Counted from the stretch's first letter, positions 24,543-34,255 are shown. The stretch is DNA of 64,000 nucleotides from Rhodocyclales bacterium (GCA_028292505.1 JAQGMF010000052.1:1-64000); one strand, 5' to 3'. The notes: generated by a model from the sequence alone, not told the origin. Numbers and translations: made by a program.

Positions 24543-25376
24543 TCACCCCGGACAATTCAACCCATGCCCGCGGAATATCGCGCGCGCGAAATTGAGCGCT
24601 TCGCCGTCTGGAGATTTTGTCTCCGCAAGCTCGTATTTCATCCCCAGAGACTCCCATTTGAACTTGCCCAGCTGGTGAAAGGGCAGTACGTCGACGCGTT
24701 CGATGTTGCCGAGCGAGGCAGCGAAGCGGGCGACGCCTTCTATGTTGTTGGCATCGTCGGTGAGGCCAGGCACGAGTACGAAGCGCAGCCAGGTCGGGCG
24801 ATTTTGTTCGGCCAGGCGCCGCGCAAAATCCAGTACGGGTTTGACGGGTTTGGCGGTGACGCGCAGATGCGTTGCCGGGTCCCAGCTCTTGATGTCGAGC
24901 AGGACGAGGTCGATGGTTTTTAGATCCGCGTCGGTCAGACGCTCGCCGAGAAAGCCGTTGGTGTCGAGGCAGGTGTGCAGGCCCATGTGCTTGGCGCCGC
25001 GCATGAGGTTCATGACGAAGCGATCTTGCACCAGCGGTTCGCCACCTGAGACGGTCAGGCCGCCACCGGCGAGTTTGAGGTAGTCGGCGTATTTTTGCAG
25101 TTCGGTGAGCAGGTCGTCGACGCAGACCAGTTTGCCGTGCTTGAGTTTCCAGGTGTCGGGGTTATGACAATAGAGACAGCGGAATTCGCAACCGGTGGTC
25201 CAGAAGACGACGCGCACACCAGGGCCGTCGACTGCGGAACCCGTTTCCTGCGAATGGAGAAAGCCCCAACGGCCTTCGTGTGAAAGGCGGTCGAGTTCCT
25301 GCTCGTCGAGCTGGACCGGGTCTTCTTCGACGCGAAGCGCAAAGCGGCTGCCGATCAAACTGTTTTCTGCGCTCAT
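24543..25376 (-). CDS. pflA: Pyruvate formate-lyase activating enzyme
   Basis: 277 residues from ATG 25376; the in-frame extension to 25484 overlaps the pflB end and is not needed. The radical-SAM motif is GCEFRCLYC (Cys63, Cys67, Cys70), followed by the GGEP motif in GLTVSGGEPLVQ. It uses S-adenosylmethionine to abstract a hydrogen from the catalytic glycine of PflB. It lies 73 bp behind pflB. A 9-bp tandem duplication (AKPVKPV) is visible compared with the truncated copy at 22591. Confidence 0.95.
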   Translation of the reverse strand: MSAENSLIGSRFALRVEEDPVQLDEQELDRLSHEGRWGFLHSQETGSAVDGPGVRVVFWTTGCEFRCLYCHNPDTWKLKHGKLVCVDDLLTELQKYADYLKLAGGGLTVSGGEPLVQDRFVMNLMRGAKHMGLHTCLDTNGFLGERLTDADLKTIDLVLLDIKSWDPATHLRVTAKPVKPVLDFARRLAEQNRPTWLRFVLVPGLTDDANNIEGVARFAASLGNIERVDVLPFHQLGKFKWESLGMKYELAETKSPDGEALNFARAIFRGHGLNCPG

Positions 25377-25449
25377 GTTCGATCTCTCGTTGCGGCGCGG
25401 GCGATTGCCTCGCAGCAATCGCCCGTTGTTTCCGCCGTTGCGTTCAGTT

Positions 25450-27711
25450 TCAGAACTCGCCGTGGAAAGTCCTGTTGATGACATCGAGCTGCTGTTCGCG
25501 CGTCAGCTTGATGAAATTGACGGCGTAGCCGGAAACGCGGATCGTCAATTGCGGATAATTCTCCGGATGTTCCATCGCGTCGATCAGCGTGTTGCGGTTC
25601 AGGACATTGACATTGATGTGAAAGCCGCTGGTGCCGAAGAAACCATCGAGTGCGTGTGCGAGATTGATGATCTGATCGCTGCGCGTCGAGCCCAACGCTG
25701 TCGGCACGATGCTGGAGGTCATCGAAATGCCGTCCTGGCAATGCTCGTACGGGATCTTCGCCACTGAGAGCGCGGAGGCCAGGAAGCCCAGCTTGTCGCG
25801 GCCGTGCATGGGGTTGGCGCCTGGCGCAAACGGCTCGCCCTTGCGGCGTCCATCGGGCGTGTTGCCGGTGCTCTTGCCGTAGACCACATTGGAGGTGATG
25901 GTCAGCACCGACTGCGTGTGCAGGGCATCGCGGTAAGTGCGATGTTTGCGCAGCTTGTTCATGAAGGTTTCGGCAAGCCAGATTGCGAACTGGTCGACGC
26001 GGTCGTCGTTGTTGCCGAATTTGGGGAAGTCTCCCGCCGTGGTGTAGTCGGTGATCAGGCCGGTCTTGTCGCGCACCACTGCGACATTGGCATATTTGAT
26101 GGCCGACAGGGAGTCGGCAACCACCGACAGGCCGGCGATACCGAAAGCCATGGTGCGTAGCGGGTTGTAGTCGTGCAGCGCCATCTCGATGCGTTCGTAC
26201 GCGTACTTGTCATGCATGTAGTGGATGCAGTTCATGGCATTGACATAGGTGCGTGCCAGCCAATCCATGGCGATCTCGAAACGCGACAGCACTTCGTCGA
26301 TGTGCAGGCGGTTGCCCTGAATCGGCGTGAAGGCCGGCATGATCTGGTCGCCGGTGACTTCGTCGCGGCCGCCATTGATGGCGTACAGCATGCATTTGGC
26401 AAGATTCACGCGGGCGCCGAAGAGCTGCATCTGCTTGCCGACGCGCATGGCGGAGACGCAGCAGGCAATCGCTGTGTCATCGCCCCATGCCGGACGCATG
26501 AGTTCGTCGGACTCGTACTGGATCGAGCTGGTGTCGATCGACACTTGCGCGCAGAATTTCTTGAAACCTTCCGGCAGCTTCGGCGACCAGAAGACCGTCA
26601 GGTTGGGCTCCGGCGCCGGGCCGAGGTTGTACAGGGTTTGCAGGTAGCGGAAACTGGTCTTGGTAACCAGCGTGCGACCGTCGTCGGCCATGCCGCCGAG
26701 CGATTCAGTGACCCAGGTCGGATCGCCGGAGAACAGGGCGTCGTATTCGGGTGTGCGCAGGAAGCGCACGATGCGCAGCTTGATGACAAAGTCATCGACG
26801 ATTTCCTGTGCTGCGATTTCGTCGAGTGTGCCTTCGCGCAGATCGCGCTCGAAGTAGATGTCGAGGAAGGTCGAGGTGCGGCCCAGCGACATCGCCGCGC
26901 CGTTCTGTTCTTTCACGGCGGCGAGGTAGCCGAAGTAGAGCCATTGCACAGCTTCTTTGGCATTCGCGGCAGGCTTCGAAATATCGAAGCCGTATTTCTT
27001 GGCCATCAGTGCCAGTTCTGACAGGGCATTGATTTGCTCGGACAGCTCTTCGCGATCGCGGATGATCTCGTCCGTCGAATGCTGGTCGTCGATGCTGGTT
27101 TTTTCGGCGCGCTTGGCCGCGATGAGACGCGTGACGCCGTACAGCGCAACGCGGCGATAGTCGCCAATGATGCGGCCGCGGCCATAGGCATCGGGCAGGC
27201 CGGTAACGATGTGCGAGCGGCGTGCCTTGAGCACGTCTTCGGGGTAAGCATCGAAGACGCCGCTGTTATGCGTTTTGCGATACTTGGTGAAGATGTCCTT
27301 GACTTGCGGGTCGACCGGAAAGTCGTAGGCGCGCAGGCTGCTTTCGATCATCCGCCAGCCGCCATTAGGGAAAATTGCGCGCTTGAGCGGGGCCTCGGTT
27401 TGCAGGCCGACGATGATTTCGGATTCCTTGTCGATGTAGCCCGCATCGTGTGCAGTGATCGAGGAGGGGATCTGCGATATATCGAGCACGCCGCGCTCGC
27501 GTTCTGCGGCGAACAGTGTCGACAGCTTGTTCCACAATGCCGTGGTGCGGGGCGTCGGGGCCGCCAGGAAATCCGCTTCGCCAAGATAGGGCGAGACGTT
27601 TTTGTGAATGAAATCGCTGACATCCACCGACTCTTGCCATGCGCCTGCATTGAAATCGCGCCACGCGGATATTGCGGGGCTGCTAACAGGGATTGTGTCC
27701 CGTTCTGCCAT
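25450..27711 (-). CDS. pflB: Formate C-acetyltransferase (pyruvate formate-lyase)
   Basis: 753 residues, normal for PflB. The active-site cysteine pair is in AIACCVSAM (Cys417-Cys418). The glycyl radical site is RVSGYAVNF near the C terminus (Gly728). It cleaves pyruvate with CoA to acetyl-CoA and formate under anaerobic conditions. A consensus FNR-type box and a good -10 (TAGTAT) lie upstream on the same strand. The activating enzyme follows in the same operon. Together with ackA, the Pta genes and FocA it forms a fermentation route to acetate, ATP and formate. Confidence 0.97.
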   Translation of the reverse strand: MAERDTIPVSSPAISAWRDFNAGAWQESVDVSDFIHKNVSPYLGEADFLAAPTPRTTALWNKLSTLFAAERERGVLDISQIPSSITAHDAGYIDKESEIIVGLQTEAPLKRAIFPNGGWRMIESSLRAYDFPVDPQVKDIFTKYRKTHNSGVFDAYPEDVLKARRSHIVTGLPDAYGRGRIIGDYRRVALYGVTRLIAAKRAEKTSIDDQHSTDEIIRDREELSEQINALSELALMAKKYGFDISKPAANAKEAVQWLYFGYLAAVKEQNGAAMSLGRTSTFLDIYFERDLREGTLDEIAAQEIVDDFVIKLRIVRFLRTPEYDALFSGDPTWVTESLGGMADDGRTLVTKTSFRYLQTLYNLGPAPEPNLTVFWSPKLPEGFKKFCAQVSIDTSSIQYESDELMRPAWGDDTAIACCVSAMRVGKQMQLFGARVNLAKCMLYAINGGRDEVTGDQIMPAFTPIQGNRLHIDEVLSRFEIAMDWLARTYVNAMNCIHYMHDKYAYERIEMALHDYNPLRTMAFGIAGLSVVADSLSAIKYANVAVVRDKTGLITDYTTAGDFPKFGNNDDRVDQFAIWLAETFMNKLRKHRTYRDALHTQSVLTITSNVVYGKSTGNTPDGRRKGEPFAPGANPMHGRDKLGFLASALSVAKIPYEHCQDGISMTSSIVPTALGSTRSDQIINLAHALDGFFGTSGFHINVNVLNRNTLIDAMEHPENYPQLTIRVSGYAVNFIKLTREQQLDVINRTFHGEF

Positions 27712-27801
27712 GATCGGCCTCCGTTGAGTACTGTTATTACCGTTGGTGCAAGCGTTGTTCGCCTACCCCTAGATACTAGGTCTTACAAGGCAGTGAGCCC
27801 C

Positions 27802-27815
27802 TTGATCCAGGTCAA
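27802..27815 (-). promoter_or_regulatory. FNR/DNR-type box and promoter of pflB
   Basis: TTGAT-CCAG-GTCAA (reads TTGAC-CTGG-ATCAA on the minus strand), both halves consensus. On the minus strand TAGTAT (27773-27778) lies at class II spacing, giving a start near 27767 and a leader of about 56 nt. Confidence 0.8.
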
Positions 27816-27894
27816 CTTGGTCCTCGTGCATAGATGGGGTTTATCGTGCTGCGATGTGCTGTTTCGCTGCCCAAAGCGGGTAAATTTATTTAAG

Positions 27895-28026
27895 CGTCAT
27901 TCCCGCTATTTCCCTCTCCCCCAGCCCCCACTCCGCGCCCACGGCCGGCATTGCCGACCGGCTACGCAAGCGGGCGAGGGCAGCGTCGTGCGGCTTCGCC
28001 ATATGTAAAGCTGGCGGGAATGACGA
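27895..28026. repeat. Family D repeat interrupted by other DNA (copy 5)
   Basis: The outer ends are CGTCATTCCCGC (27895-27906) and GCGGGAATGACG (28014-28025). The interior is about 105 bp of unrelated sequence including CCCTCTCCCCCAGCCCC, rather than the usual short loop. It looks like a hairpin element invaded or rearranged by other DNA. It fills much of the 331-bp gap between pflB and fabI together with the pflB promoter. Confidence 0.6.
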
Positions 28027-28042
28027 TTGGTTTAGTGCCGCG

Positions 28043-28843
28043 CTACGCCATCAAATGCTGGCCACCGTCCACCGGAATGACCGTGCCGGTAATGAGTTTG
28101 GCGGCGGGGCTGACGAGGAATGCAGCGAGGTTGCCGACGTCTGAAATGTCGGCCAGCTGGTGTGCGGGCGCGAGCACGGCGGCGCGCTCCATCAGTTCAT
28201 CGAAACGGTCGATGCCGGAAGCGGCACGGGTGCGGATCGGCCCCGGCGAGATGGCATGTACGCGAATGCCCTGCGGACCAAGCTCTGCTGCCAGATAGCG
28301 TGTGGTGCTTTCCAGCGCGGCTTTGACCGGCCCCATCAGATTGTAGTGTTCGACCACACGGTCCGAGCCATAGAAGCTCATCGACAGCAGGCAGCCGCCC
28401 TCGGTCATGAGCGGCTCGGCCAGCTTGGCCATGCGGATGAACGAATGGCAGGACACGTCCATGGCCAGCGCAAAACCTTCGGCCGAGCAGTCGGTGACGC
28501 GGCCATGCAGGTCTTCCTTCGGCGCAAAGGCAATGGCGTGCAGCACGAAATCCAGGCGCCCCCATTTTTCGCGCAAGGTGTCGAACACGGCTTCGGTCTG
28601 CCCGGCAATTCTGACGTCCATGGGGAGCAGCAGATTGCAGCCGAGTTCTTCCGCGATGGGCTCCACGTAGGTGCGCGACTTCTCGTTGAGGTAAGTCACA
28701 GCCAGTTCTGCACCGGCGGTCTTGAAGGCGCGTGCGCAACCGGTGGCGATGCTCTGTGCGTTGGCGATACCGACAATGAGACCGCGCTTGCCACGCAGAT
28801 CGACGATGGGGTCCAGCAGGACGGGAGATGCGTGAGAGGTCAT
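28043..28843 (-). CDS. fabI: FabI-type enoyl-[ACP] reductase (paralogue in the ackA operon)
   Basis: 266 residues, an SDR-fold enoyl reductase. The dinucleotide site is GLIVGIANAQSIATGCA, a FabI hallmark. The catalytic Tyr167 and Lys174 are in YNLMGPVKAALEST. The residue ten before the catalytic Tyr, a Tyr in E. coli FabI, is Phe157 here. The C terminus has TGTVIPVDGGQHLM. It lies 27 bp behind the MaoC-Pta gene, in the ackA operon. This location suggests a specialised paralogue acting on short acyl-CoA/ACP substrates rather than the main fatty-acid FabI; the latter is inference. Confidence 0.85.
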   Translation of the reverse strand: MTSHASPVLLDPIVDLRGKRGLIVGIANAQSIATGCARAFKTAGAELAVTYLNEKSRTYVEPIAEELGCNLLLPMDVRIAGQTEAVFDTLREKWGRLDFVLHAIAFAPKEDLHGRVTDCSAEGFALAMDVSCHSFIRMAKLAEPLMTEGGCLLSMSFYGSDRVVEHYNLMGPVKAALESTTRYLAAELGPQGIRVHAISPGPIRTRAASGIDRFDELMERAAVLAPAHQLADISDVGNLAAFLVSPAAKLITGTVIPVDGGQHLMA

Positions 28844-28870
28844 CTTGAGCTTTCAGAGTTATGAAATTGT

Positions 28871-30298
28871 TCATGTCACATGCGATGCGGAACCTCGTGC
28901 GGATACAGCCGTTTTCTGCAGGACATTTTCCGCGTGCCGGTCGATCAGTACCGCCAGGGCGCAGGAGGCAATGCGTGTGCGTTCGTCGTCAGAGCGGCTG
29001 GTCAGGATGATGGGCACGCGCGCGCCGAGAACAATGCCAGCGGCATCCGCCCCCCCGAGGTATATGAGTTGCTTGGCAAGCATGTTGCCCGCTTCCAGGT
29101 CCGGTGCCACGACGATATCGGCACGGCCGGCGACGAGTGACGTAATGCCCTTGCCGTTGGCCGCTTCGATGCTGATGGCATTGTCGAAAGCGAGCGGACC
29201 ATCCAGCACACCACCGGTGATCTGGCCACGATCGGCCATCTTGCACAACAGGGCGGCGTCCATCGTCGAGCGCATTTTGGTGTTGACCGTTTCCACGGCG
29301 GCCAGTAGGGCGACCTTGGGCAATGTGATGCCCATGACGAGCGCCAGGTCGATGGCGTTCTGCACGATGTCGCGTTTTTCTTCCACCGTCGGCACGATAT
29401 TGATGGCTGCATCCGTGATCAGCAGTGGCCGCGGGTAGGCGGGTACATTGAGGACATAGACATGGCTGAGTCGTCGCGCGGTGCGCAGGCCGAGTTCGGC
29501 ATCGACGACCGCGTGCATCATCTCGTCGGTGTGCAGCGAGCCCTTCATCAGCAGGCGCGCTTCGCCACTGCGCACCAGCGCGACGGCGAGCGCGGCGGAT
29601 GCGTGACTGTGCGGCGCGTCTACGAGACGGAACGCGGCGATATCGAGGCCTGCGGCGCGCGCCGCAGCGTGAATTTTTTCTTCGGGCCCGACTAGAATCG
29701 GCTCGATGAGTCCGGCCTCCGCAGCTTCGATGGCGGCGCTCAGCGAATTCGCATCGCAGGGATGGACGACGGCGGTTGGCACCGCCTTGCCCTCGGCAAC
29801 ACTGGCAAGCAGAGCCTGGCGCCACTCGTGGCGGTTGACGTGCACGTCCGGCAAGATGGGACGCGGACGGCATATTTTATCGGTCGGTGCAATGACATTG
29901 GCATTGCCGGTAATGACTTCGGCGCCATCCTGGTTGGTGCACACGCAGGCAAAGCGGATCGTATGCTTGTCGTCGGATTTTTCAGTGGCCGTCACCGTTG
30001 CGGTGATTGTGTCGCCGATGCCCACCGGCCGGCGAAAGCGCAAGTCCTGGCCGAGATAGATGGTGCCGGGGCCCGGCAGCGTCGTGCCGAGCACGCTGGA
30101 GAGCAGCGCGCCGCCCCACATGCCGTGTGCGATCACCTTGTGGAACATGCCGGCCTCGGCATATTCGACATCCAGATGCGCCGGGTTCACATCGCCCGAC
30201 ACCACCGCGAAGAGTTCGATGTCCTGCTGCGTGACGGTGCGCGTGACGCTCGCCGTGTCGCCGATGGCGATCTCCGCGTAACAGCGGTTCTCTATCAT
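28871..30298 (-). CDS. Bifunctional MaoC-type hydratase / phosphate acyltransferase
   Basis: About 475 residues from ATG 30298 (AAAGAG upstream); ATG 30322 would add eight. The N-terminal MaoC hot-dog domain (about 1-140) contains FAVVSGDVNPAHLDVEYA and IAHGMWGGALLSS, with the hydratase Asp and His. The C-terminal part is a PTA_PTB phosphate acetyl/butyryltransferase domain, with GILVGPEEKI-like and MKGSLHTDEMMHAV segments. The fusion is known in betaproteobacteria and rhizobia. It would interconvert acyl-CoA and acyl-phosphate for AckA and act on enoyl-CoA. It is one of two Pta-type enzymes in the window. Confidence 0.9.
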   Translation of the reverse strand: MIENRCYAEIAIGDTASVTRTVTQQDIELFAVVSGDVNPAHLDVEYAEAGMFHKVIAHGMWGGALLSSVLGTTLPGPGTIYLGQDLRFRRPVGIGDTITATVTATEKSDDKHTIRFACVCTNQDGAEVITGNANVIAPTDKICRPRPILPDVHVNRHEWRQALLASVAEGKAVPTAVVHPCDANSLSAAIEAAEAGLIEPILVGPEEKIHAAARAAGLDIAAFRLVDAPHSHASAALAVALVRSGEARLLMKGSLHTDEMMHAVVDAELGLRTARRLSHVYVLNVPAYPRPLLITDAAINIVPTVEEKRDIVQNAIDLALVMGITLPKVALLAAVETVNTKMRSTMDAALLCKMADRGQITGGVLDGPLAFDNAISIEAANGKGITSLVAGRADIVVAPDLEAGNMLAKQLIYLGGADAAGIVLGARVPIILTSRSDDERTRIASCALAVLIDRHAENVLQKTAVSARGSASHVT

Positions 30299-30371
30299 TG
30301 CATTCTCTTTCAGTGCAGGCATGACGTGTCCTCAGCGAGATGGTTGTGACGGAACTGCGGGCGCAGTCTTG

Positions 30372-31562
30372 CTACCGGATCAGCGCTGCGGTGTGATGCG
30401 CGATCATCCATTCCTCGTTGGTCGGCACGACAGCCAGCGCGATGCGGGAGCCGGGCGCATCCATGCGGAACAATCCGCGCTTCTCGGCGTTGGCGCGCTC
30501 GTCCATGACCATGCCCATCCATGACAAATGCTTGACGATGCCTGCTCTTACACCACTGGCATGTTCGCCGATGCCGCCGGTGAATACCAGAGCGTCGATG
30601 CCGCCGAGCGCGACGGCCAGCGAGCCGACTTCGCGCGCCGCGCGATAGCAGAACAAATCGATCGCTTCGCGTGCGTGCGGCGAATCGCTGGCCTCTAGCG
30701 TGCGCATGTCGTGACTGATGCCCGAGACGCCGAGCAGGCCGGATTCTCGATATATGACGTTGGCAATTTTATTGGCATCGTAACCAAGGTGCTGCATCAG
30801 GTGTAGCAGGACGCCCGGATCGATGGAGCCGGTGCGCGTGCCCATCATCAGGCCTTCGGCGGCGGTGAAACCCATGCTCGTCGCCACGCTCTTCAAGTCG
30901 CGCATGGCGCACATCGAAGCGCCATTGCCCAGGTGCGCAACGACCACACCGCCATGCGCCTTGGCGCCCAGCACGCGCGGCAATTGCCGCGCGATGTATT
31001 CGTAAGACAGGCCGTGAAAGCCATAACGCTTGATGCCGCTGTCGGTGAGCGCGCGCGGCAGGGCATAGGTCGTGGCCAGCGGGCGCTGTGTCTGATGAAA
31101 AGCGGTGTCGAAACACGCCACCTGCGGCAGTGCAGGGAAGCGCGCGGCGAGCAAACGCGTAGGCCGCAGATTGTGAGGTTGGTGCAGCGGTCCGAGCGGT
31201 ATGAACTCGGCAAGCTCGTTGATTATTTCGGCGGTAAGTCTGACCGGCGCATTGAACTTGTCACCGCCATGCAAGACGCGATGGCCGACACCGGCGAGTT
31301 GCACGTCCTCGGAATCAAGCCATGAGAGCAGCGTCGAGAACGACGCGCCGTGCTGCGCGTCAAGGCTGGCCGATGCCGGCGTGTCGATGTCCGCATCGAG
31401 AAGGCGCTCGCCCAGTGCGTTGCTGATGACGATGTGCGCACGCTCACCGATGCCCTCGACCTGACCGCGATAGATCGCGGCTGTGTCTTCGAGCAGTGGT
31501 TGCGGGAACACGGCGAACTTGAGCGATGACGAGCCCGCATTGATGACCAGTATGTTTTTCAT
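30372..31562 (-). CDS. ackA: Acetate kinase
   Basis: 396 residues from ATG 31562. The N-terminal NAGSSSLKF, the substrate motif GHRVLHGGDKF, the catalytic region HLGNGASMCAM and the late GGIGEHASGVRAG are all acetate-kinase signatures. The in-frame extension to 31742 runs into intergenic DNA and is rejected. It makes ATP and acetate from acetyl-phosphate. It is the first gene of ackA / MaoC-Pta / fabI on the minus strand. Only a one-mismatch FNR-like sequence (TTGATCTGCAGCAA, 31671-31684) is visible upstream. Confidence 0.95.
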   Translation of the reverse strand: MKNILVINAGSSSLKFAVFPQPLLEDTAAIYRGQVEGIGERAHIVISNALGERLLDADIDTPASASLDAQHGASFSTLLSWLDSEDVQLAGVGHRVLHGGDKFNAPVRLTAEIINELAEFIPLGPLHQPHNLRPTRLLAARFPALPQVACFDTAFHQTQRPLATTYALPRALTDSGIKRYGFHGLSYEYIARQLPRVLGAKAHGGVVVAHLGNGASMCAMRDLKSVATSMGFTAAEGLMMGTRTGSIDPGVLLHLMQHLGYDANKIANVIYRESGLLGVSGISHDMRTLEASDSPHAREAIDLFCYRAAREVGSLAVALGGIDALVFTGGIGEHASGVRAGIVKHLSWMGMVMDERANAEKRGLFRMDAPGSRIALAVVPTNEEWMIAHHTAALIR

Positions 31563-31871
31563 GACGGGCAAAGAATAGGTAGTGGCGAGAGGACAATGAA
31601 CGGCGCCACGAATGAGGCGGCTCGCTGCGTGATCTTGCAAGCATTTTGAAGCAATGCAGCGCGTCGCAATTTGATCTGCAGCAAGAAAGACGCCGAGAAA
31701 ACTGAAGCGCTGCAATGGTCGTATTTTATGACAGCGTACCAACTTGCAAACGGCAATGCCGCCCCGCTTTCTAGACCTGAATCAAAAAGTATGTTCAGTC
31801 ATCCGCTACGATGGGATCAAAGAATCCGCGCAGGCAACGCTTTTTTTCTGCCACCGCTCTCTAAGGAAGAC
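31563..31871. other. Divergent intergenic region between ackA and the ThrE-type gene
   Basis: About 309 bp with no gene I can support. It must hold the promoters of both flanking genes. The only motif of note is the imperfect FNR-like TTGATCTGCAGCAA at 31671-31684, with one mismatch in the second half-site. No hairpin repeat is present. Confidence 0.6.
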
Positions 31872-33161
31872 ATGAACGCCGATAGCGCACTGGGTTTTCT
31901 GCAACGCGCTGCGCGCCTGCTCCTGCAATACAACATGCGCACCGCCTTGCTTCAGCAGCGCCTGCATCAGGCCGCGCAGGCCCTTGGCATCGAAGTGCAG
32001 ATCGTCACCGGCTATTGCCAACTGACCATTCATGCCGATGACGGCGCCTACGCGCATGTGCAGGTGCGTGAGCTGCGCATCGACGTCTCCGTCAGTGCGC
32101 GCGTTAATCGCACTATCGACGAGCTGTGCGCAGGGCACATATCGGTGGAGGAGGCCTCGCAGCGTCTCGACGCCGTCGAGCACATCGCCGAAAAGCACAG
32201 GCGCTGGCTGCTTGTCGGCATGTTCGGCGCCGCTGCTGCTGCGCTCGCCGCGCTGCTGTCGGCCGACGTGCCTGCCATGCTGGTGATCGGCAGCGCTTCG
32301 GCGGCTGGCTTGCTGGCGCGTCAGGCACTGGCCAAACGCCACGTCTCGCTCTTTGCCTTGCCATTCGTGGCCGCATTCATTGGCGCGTTGTCGGGTGGAC
32401 TGCTGATTCGCGCCGGTTTGACTACCACGCCGGGCATCTGCCTCATCGTGCCGGCCCTGATGCTGGTGCCGGGGCCGCACTTCATCAATTCCCTGCACGA
32501 CATTCTCGACAACAATATGACAACGGGGTTGGCGCGTTGCGGACTGGCCATTACCATCATGGTGGCGGCGTCGCTGGGGATTTTTCTCGGCGGCTGGCTG
32601 ACGCTGGGCATGACCACCGTGCCGCCGTGGGACAGTACCGTCGCGCATATTCCGCTATGGGCAGATGTCATCCTGGCGGGCATCGCCGCCTGCGGTTTCG
32701 GCGCGGTTTACAACGCACCGTGGCCTGTCTTGTGGACCTCGATCCTGTGCGGCATGCTTGGTCACGGCATTCGCTACCTGGGCCTCGAATATGGCGTCGG
32801 ACTGGCCATGTCGACCCTCATTGCGTGCCTGGCGATCGGTGTCGTCGCCGCCAGTTTCGTCGAGCGCCTGCGCGTACCCTTTGCCGCCGTCGCTTTCGCC
32901 AGCGCCGTGCCGATGATGCCTGGCGTGCTCATGTTCAGGGCGATCGGCGGCGTCATGGAAATCTCGCTGGCCAGCACGCAGGCCTCGCCCGCGCTGGTGG
33001 CCAGTACCTTTGCCAATATCTTCACGGCCGTGTTCGTCGTCGGCGCCATGTGTGTGGGATTGCTGATGGGTGGCAAGGTGAATCTGGCGCCCCTCGAATA
33101 TGCACTGGGCATTCGCGACAGCGGCAGGTCGACGCTGATGAGTGGCAAGAATGCCGAGTGA
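31872..33161 (+). CDS. ThrE-type threonine/serine exporter, fused two-domain form
   Basis: 429 residues from ATG 31872 (CTAAGGAAGAC upstream); the ORF extends in frame to 31671 without support. A cytoplasmic N-terminal part contains LLLQYNMRTALLQQRLHQAA. Two blocks of membrane helices follow, corresponding to the ThrE (DUF1212) and ThrE_2 (DUF3815) modules in one chain, with PGPHFINSLHDILDNNM between them. Members export threonine and serine in Corynebacterium; the substrate here is inferred. It stands alone, upstream of the FocA/NirC channel. Confidence 0.85.
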   Translation: MNADSALGFLQRAARLLLQYNMRTALLQQRLHQAAQALGIEVQIVTGYCQLTIHADDGAYAHVQVRELRIDVSVSARVNRTIDELCAGHISVEEASQRLDAVEHIAEKHRRWLLVGMFGAAAAALAALLSADVPAMLVIGSASAAGLLARQALAKRHVSLFALPFVAAFIGALSGGLLIRAGLTTTPGICLIVPALMLVPGPHFINSLHDILDNNMTTGLARCGLAITIMVAASLGIFLGGWLTLGMTTVPPWDSTVAHIPLWADVILAGIAACGFGAVYNAPWPVLWTSILCGMLGHGIRYLGLEYGVGLAMSTLIACLAIGVVAASFVERLRVPFAAVAFASAVPMMPGVLMFRAIGGVMEISLASTQASPALVASTFANIFTAVFVVGAMCVGLLMGGKVNLAPLEYALGIRDSGRSTLMSGKNAE

Positions 33162-33279
33162 ATCGGGCTCAGCGCTTCAGTCTTGCGCGTGCTTCGACTG
33201 CGGCCGATACAGTCGTGGCTGACATCCTGTGGTTGAATGCCAGCTTCCTAACCGCCTTGTAACCCAGGGAGCAGTACGC

Positions 33280-34056
33280 ATGTTGGATCGCCCGTATGTC
33301 GAGAAAGCCGCAGAGTCAGGCGAGCGCAAACTATTGCTGCTGCAGACCGATCCGTGGCGCTACCTGACGCGCTCCGTGCTTGCGGGTATGTATCTGTCCA
33401 TCGTGTTGTTCACCTACTGGTCGCTGATCCACAACCTGCATGACGTGAGCTTCGGCAAAGTCATCGCCTCGGCCTTCTTCGGTGTCGGTCTCACCATCAT
33501 CGTGTTCACCAATACCGAGCTGTTCACGAGCAACAATATGTACCTCGCCGTGTCGTCGGTCGAGGGGCGGACGGGTTGGGGGCAGACCGTGCGGCTGTGG
33601 TCGGTATGCTATGTGGGTAATTTTATCGGTGCACTGATCGTAGCCGGTTTGCTCTACGGCGCAGGTGTGCTCGCCGAGCTGCCACTGGATCACGCGCTCT
33701 ATGTCGGTGCTGCGCACAAGGTGCATCAGACCGGCGCCGTCATCTTCTTCAAGGGGATACTGGCCAACTGGGTGGTGTGCCTCGCCGTGCGTCTGGCGCT
33801 ACGCTGCAAGGATGACATCGCCAAGATCGCTATCCTGATCCTGGTCGTATTCATCTTCCTCTACCTCGGCTTCGAGCACTCCGTCGCGAACATGGGCACC
33901 TTCTCCATGTCCATGCTGGGCAATGGCACGATCACCCTCGGCGAAGCGCTCCACAACATGTTGTACAGCACGCTGGGCAATATCGTCGGTGGTGCGTTGC
34001 TGATGGGTTTGCCGTTTGCATATATCAATCCACACGAGGATGTGCCACGGCAATAA
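33280..34056 (+). CDS. Formate/nitrite channel of the FocA/NirC family
   Basis: 258 residues from ATG 33280, with six membrane helices. The pore signature includes NTELFTSNNMY and, in the fifth helix region, LGFEHSVANMGTFS, where the conserved His lies. The length is normal for FNT channels. A formate role (FocA) is more likely than nitrite because the pfl genes are close by and no nitrite reductase genes are in the window. The channel would export or re-import the formate made by PflB. Confidence 0.88.
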   Translation: MLDRPYVEKAAESGERKLLLLQTDPWRYLTRSVLAGMYLSIVLFTYWSLIHNLHDVSFGKVIASAFFGVGLTIIVFTNTELFTSNNMYLAVSSVEGRTGWGQTVRLWSVCYVGNFIGALIVAGLLYGAGVLAELPLDHALYVGAAHKVHQTGAVIFFKGILANWVVCLAVRLALRCKDDIAKIAILILVVFIFLYLGFEHSVANMGTFSMSMLGNGTITLGEALHNMLYSTLGNIVGGALLMGLPFAYINPHEDVPRQ

Positions 34057-34255
34057 GTCGGCATGGCGGGCACGGAAGCAGGCCGAAGCGCTCTCGACGC
34101 GAATCACCACATCCTCACTGGTCTGCTATATGCCAATGGCAAACCAAGGCACGCACACATGACGTCAAGCACGTCGTGGACTGCGTAGGGTCGGCGATGC
34201 GTTCGCTGCCGGTATCATTTACGGACTGATCAACTATCCCGAAAATACCGGAGCG

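Noticed and set aside
25804..27021. Long plus-strand open frames opposite pflB
   Set aside because: They are antisense shadows of a conserved enzyme with correct active-site motifs. No ribosome binding site or family match supports them.
31671..31684. FNR-like TTGATCTGCAGCAA between ackA and the ThrE-type gene
   Set aside because: One mismatch in the second half-site and no properly spaced -10 element on either strand, so it was not called as an operator.
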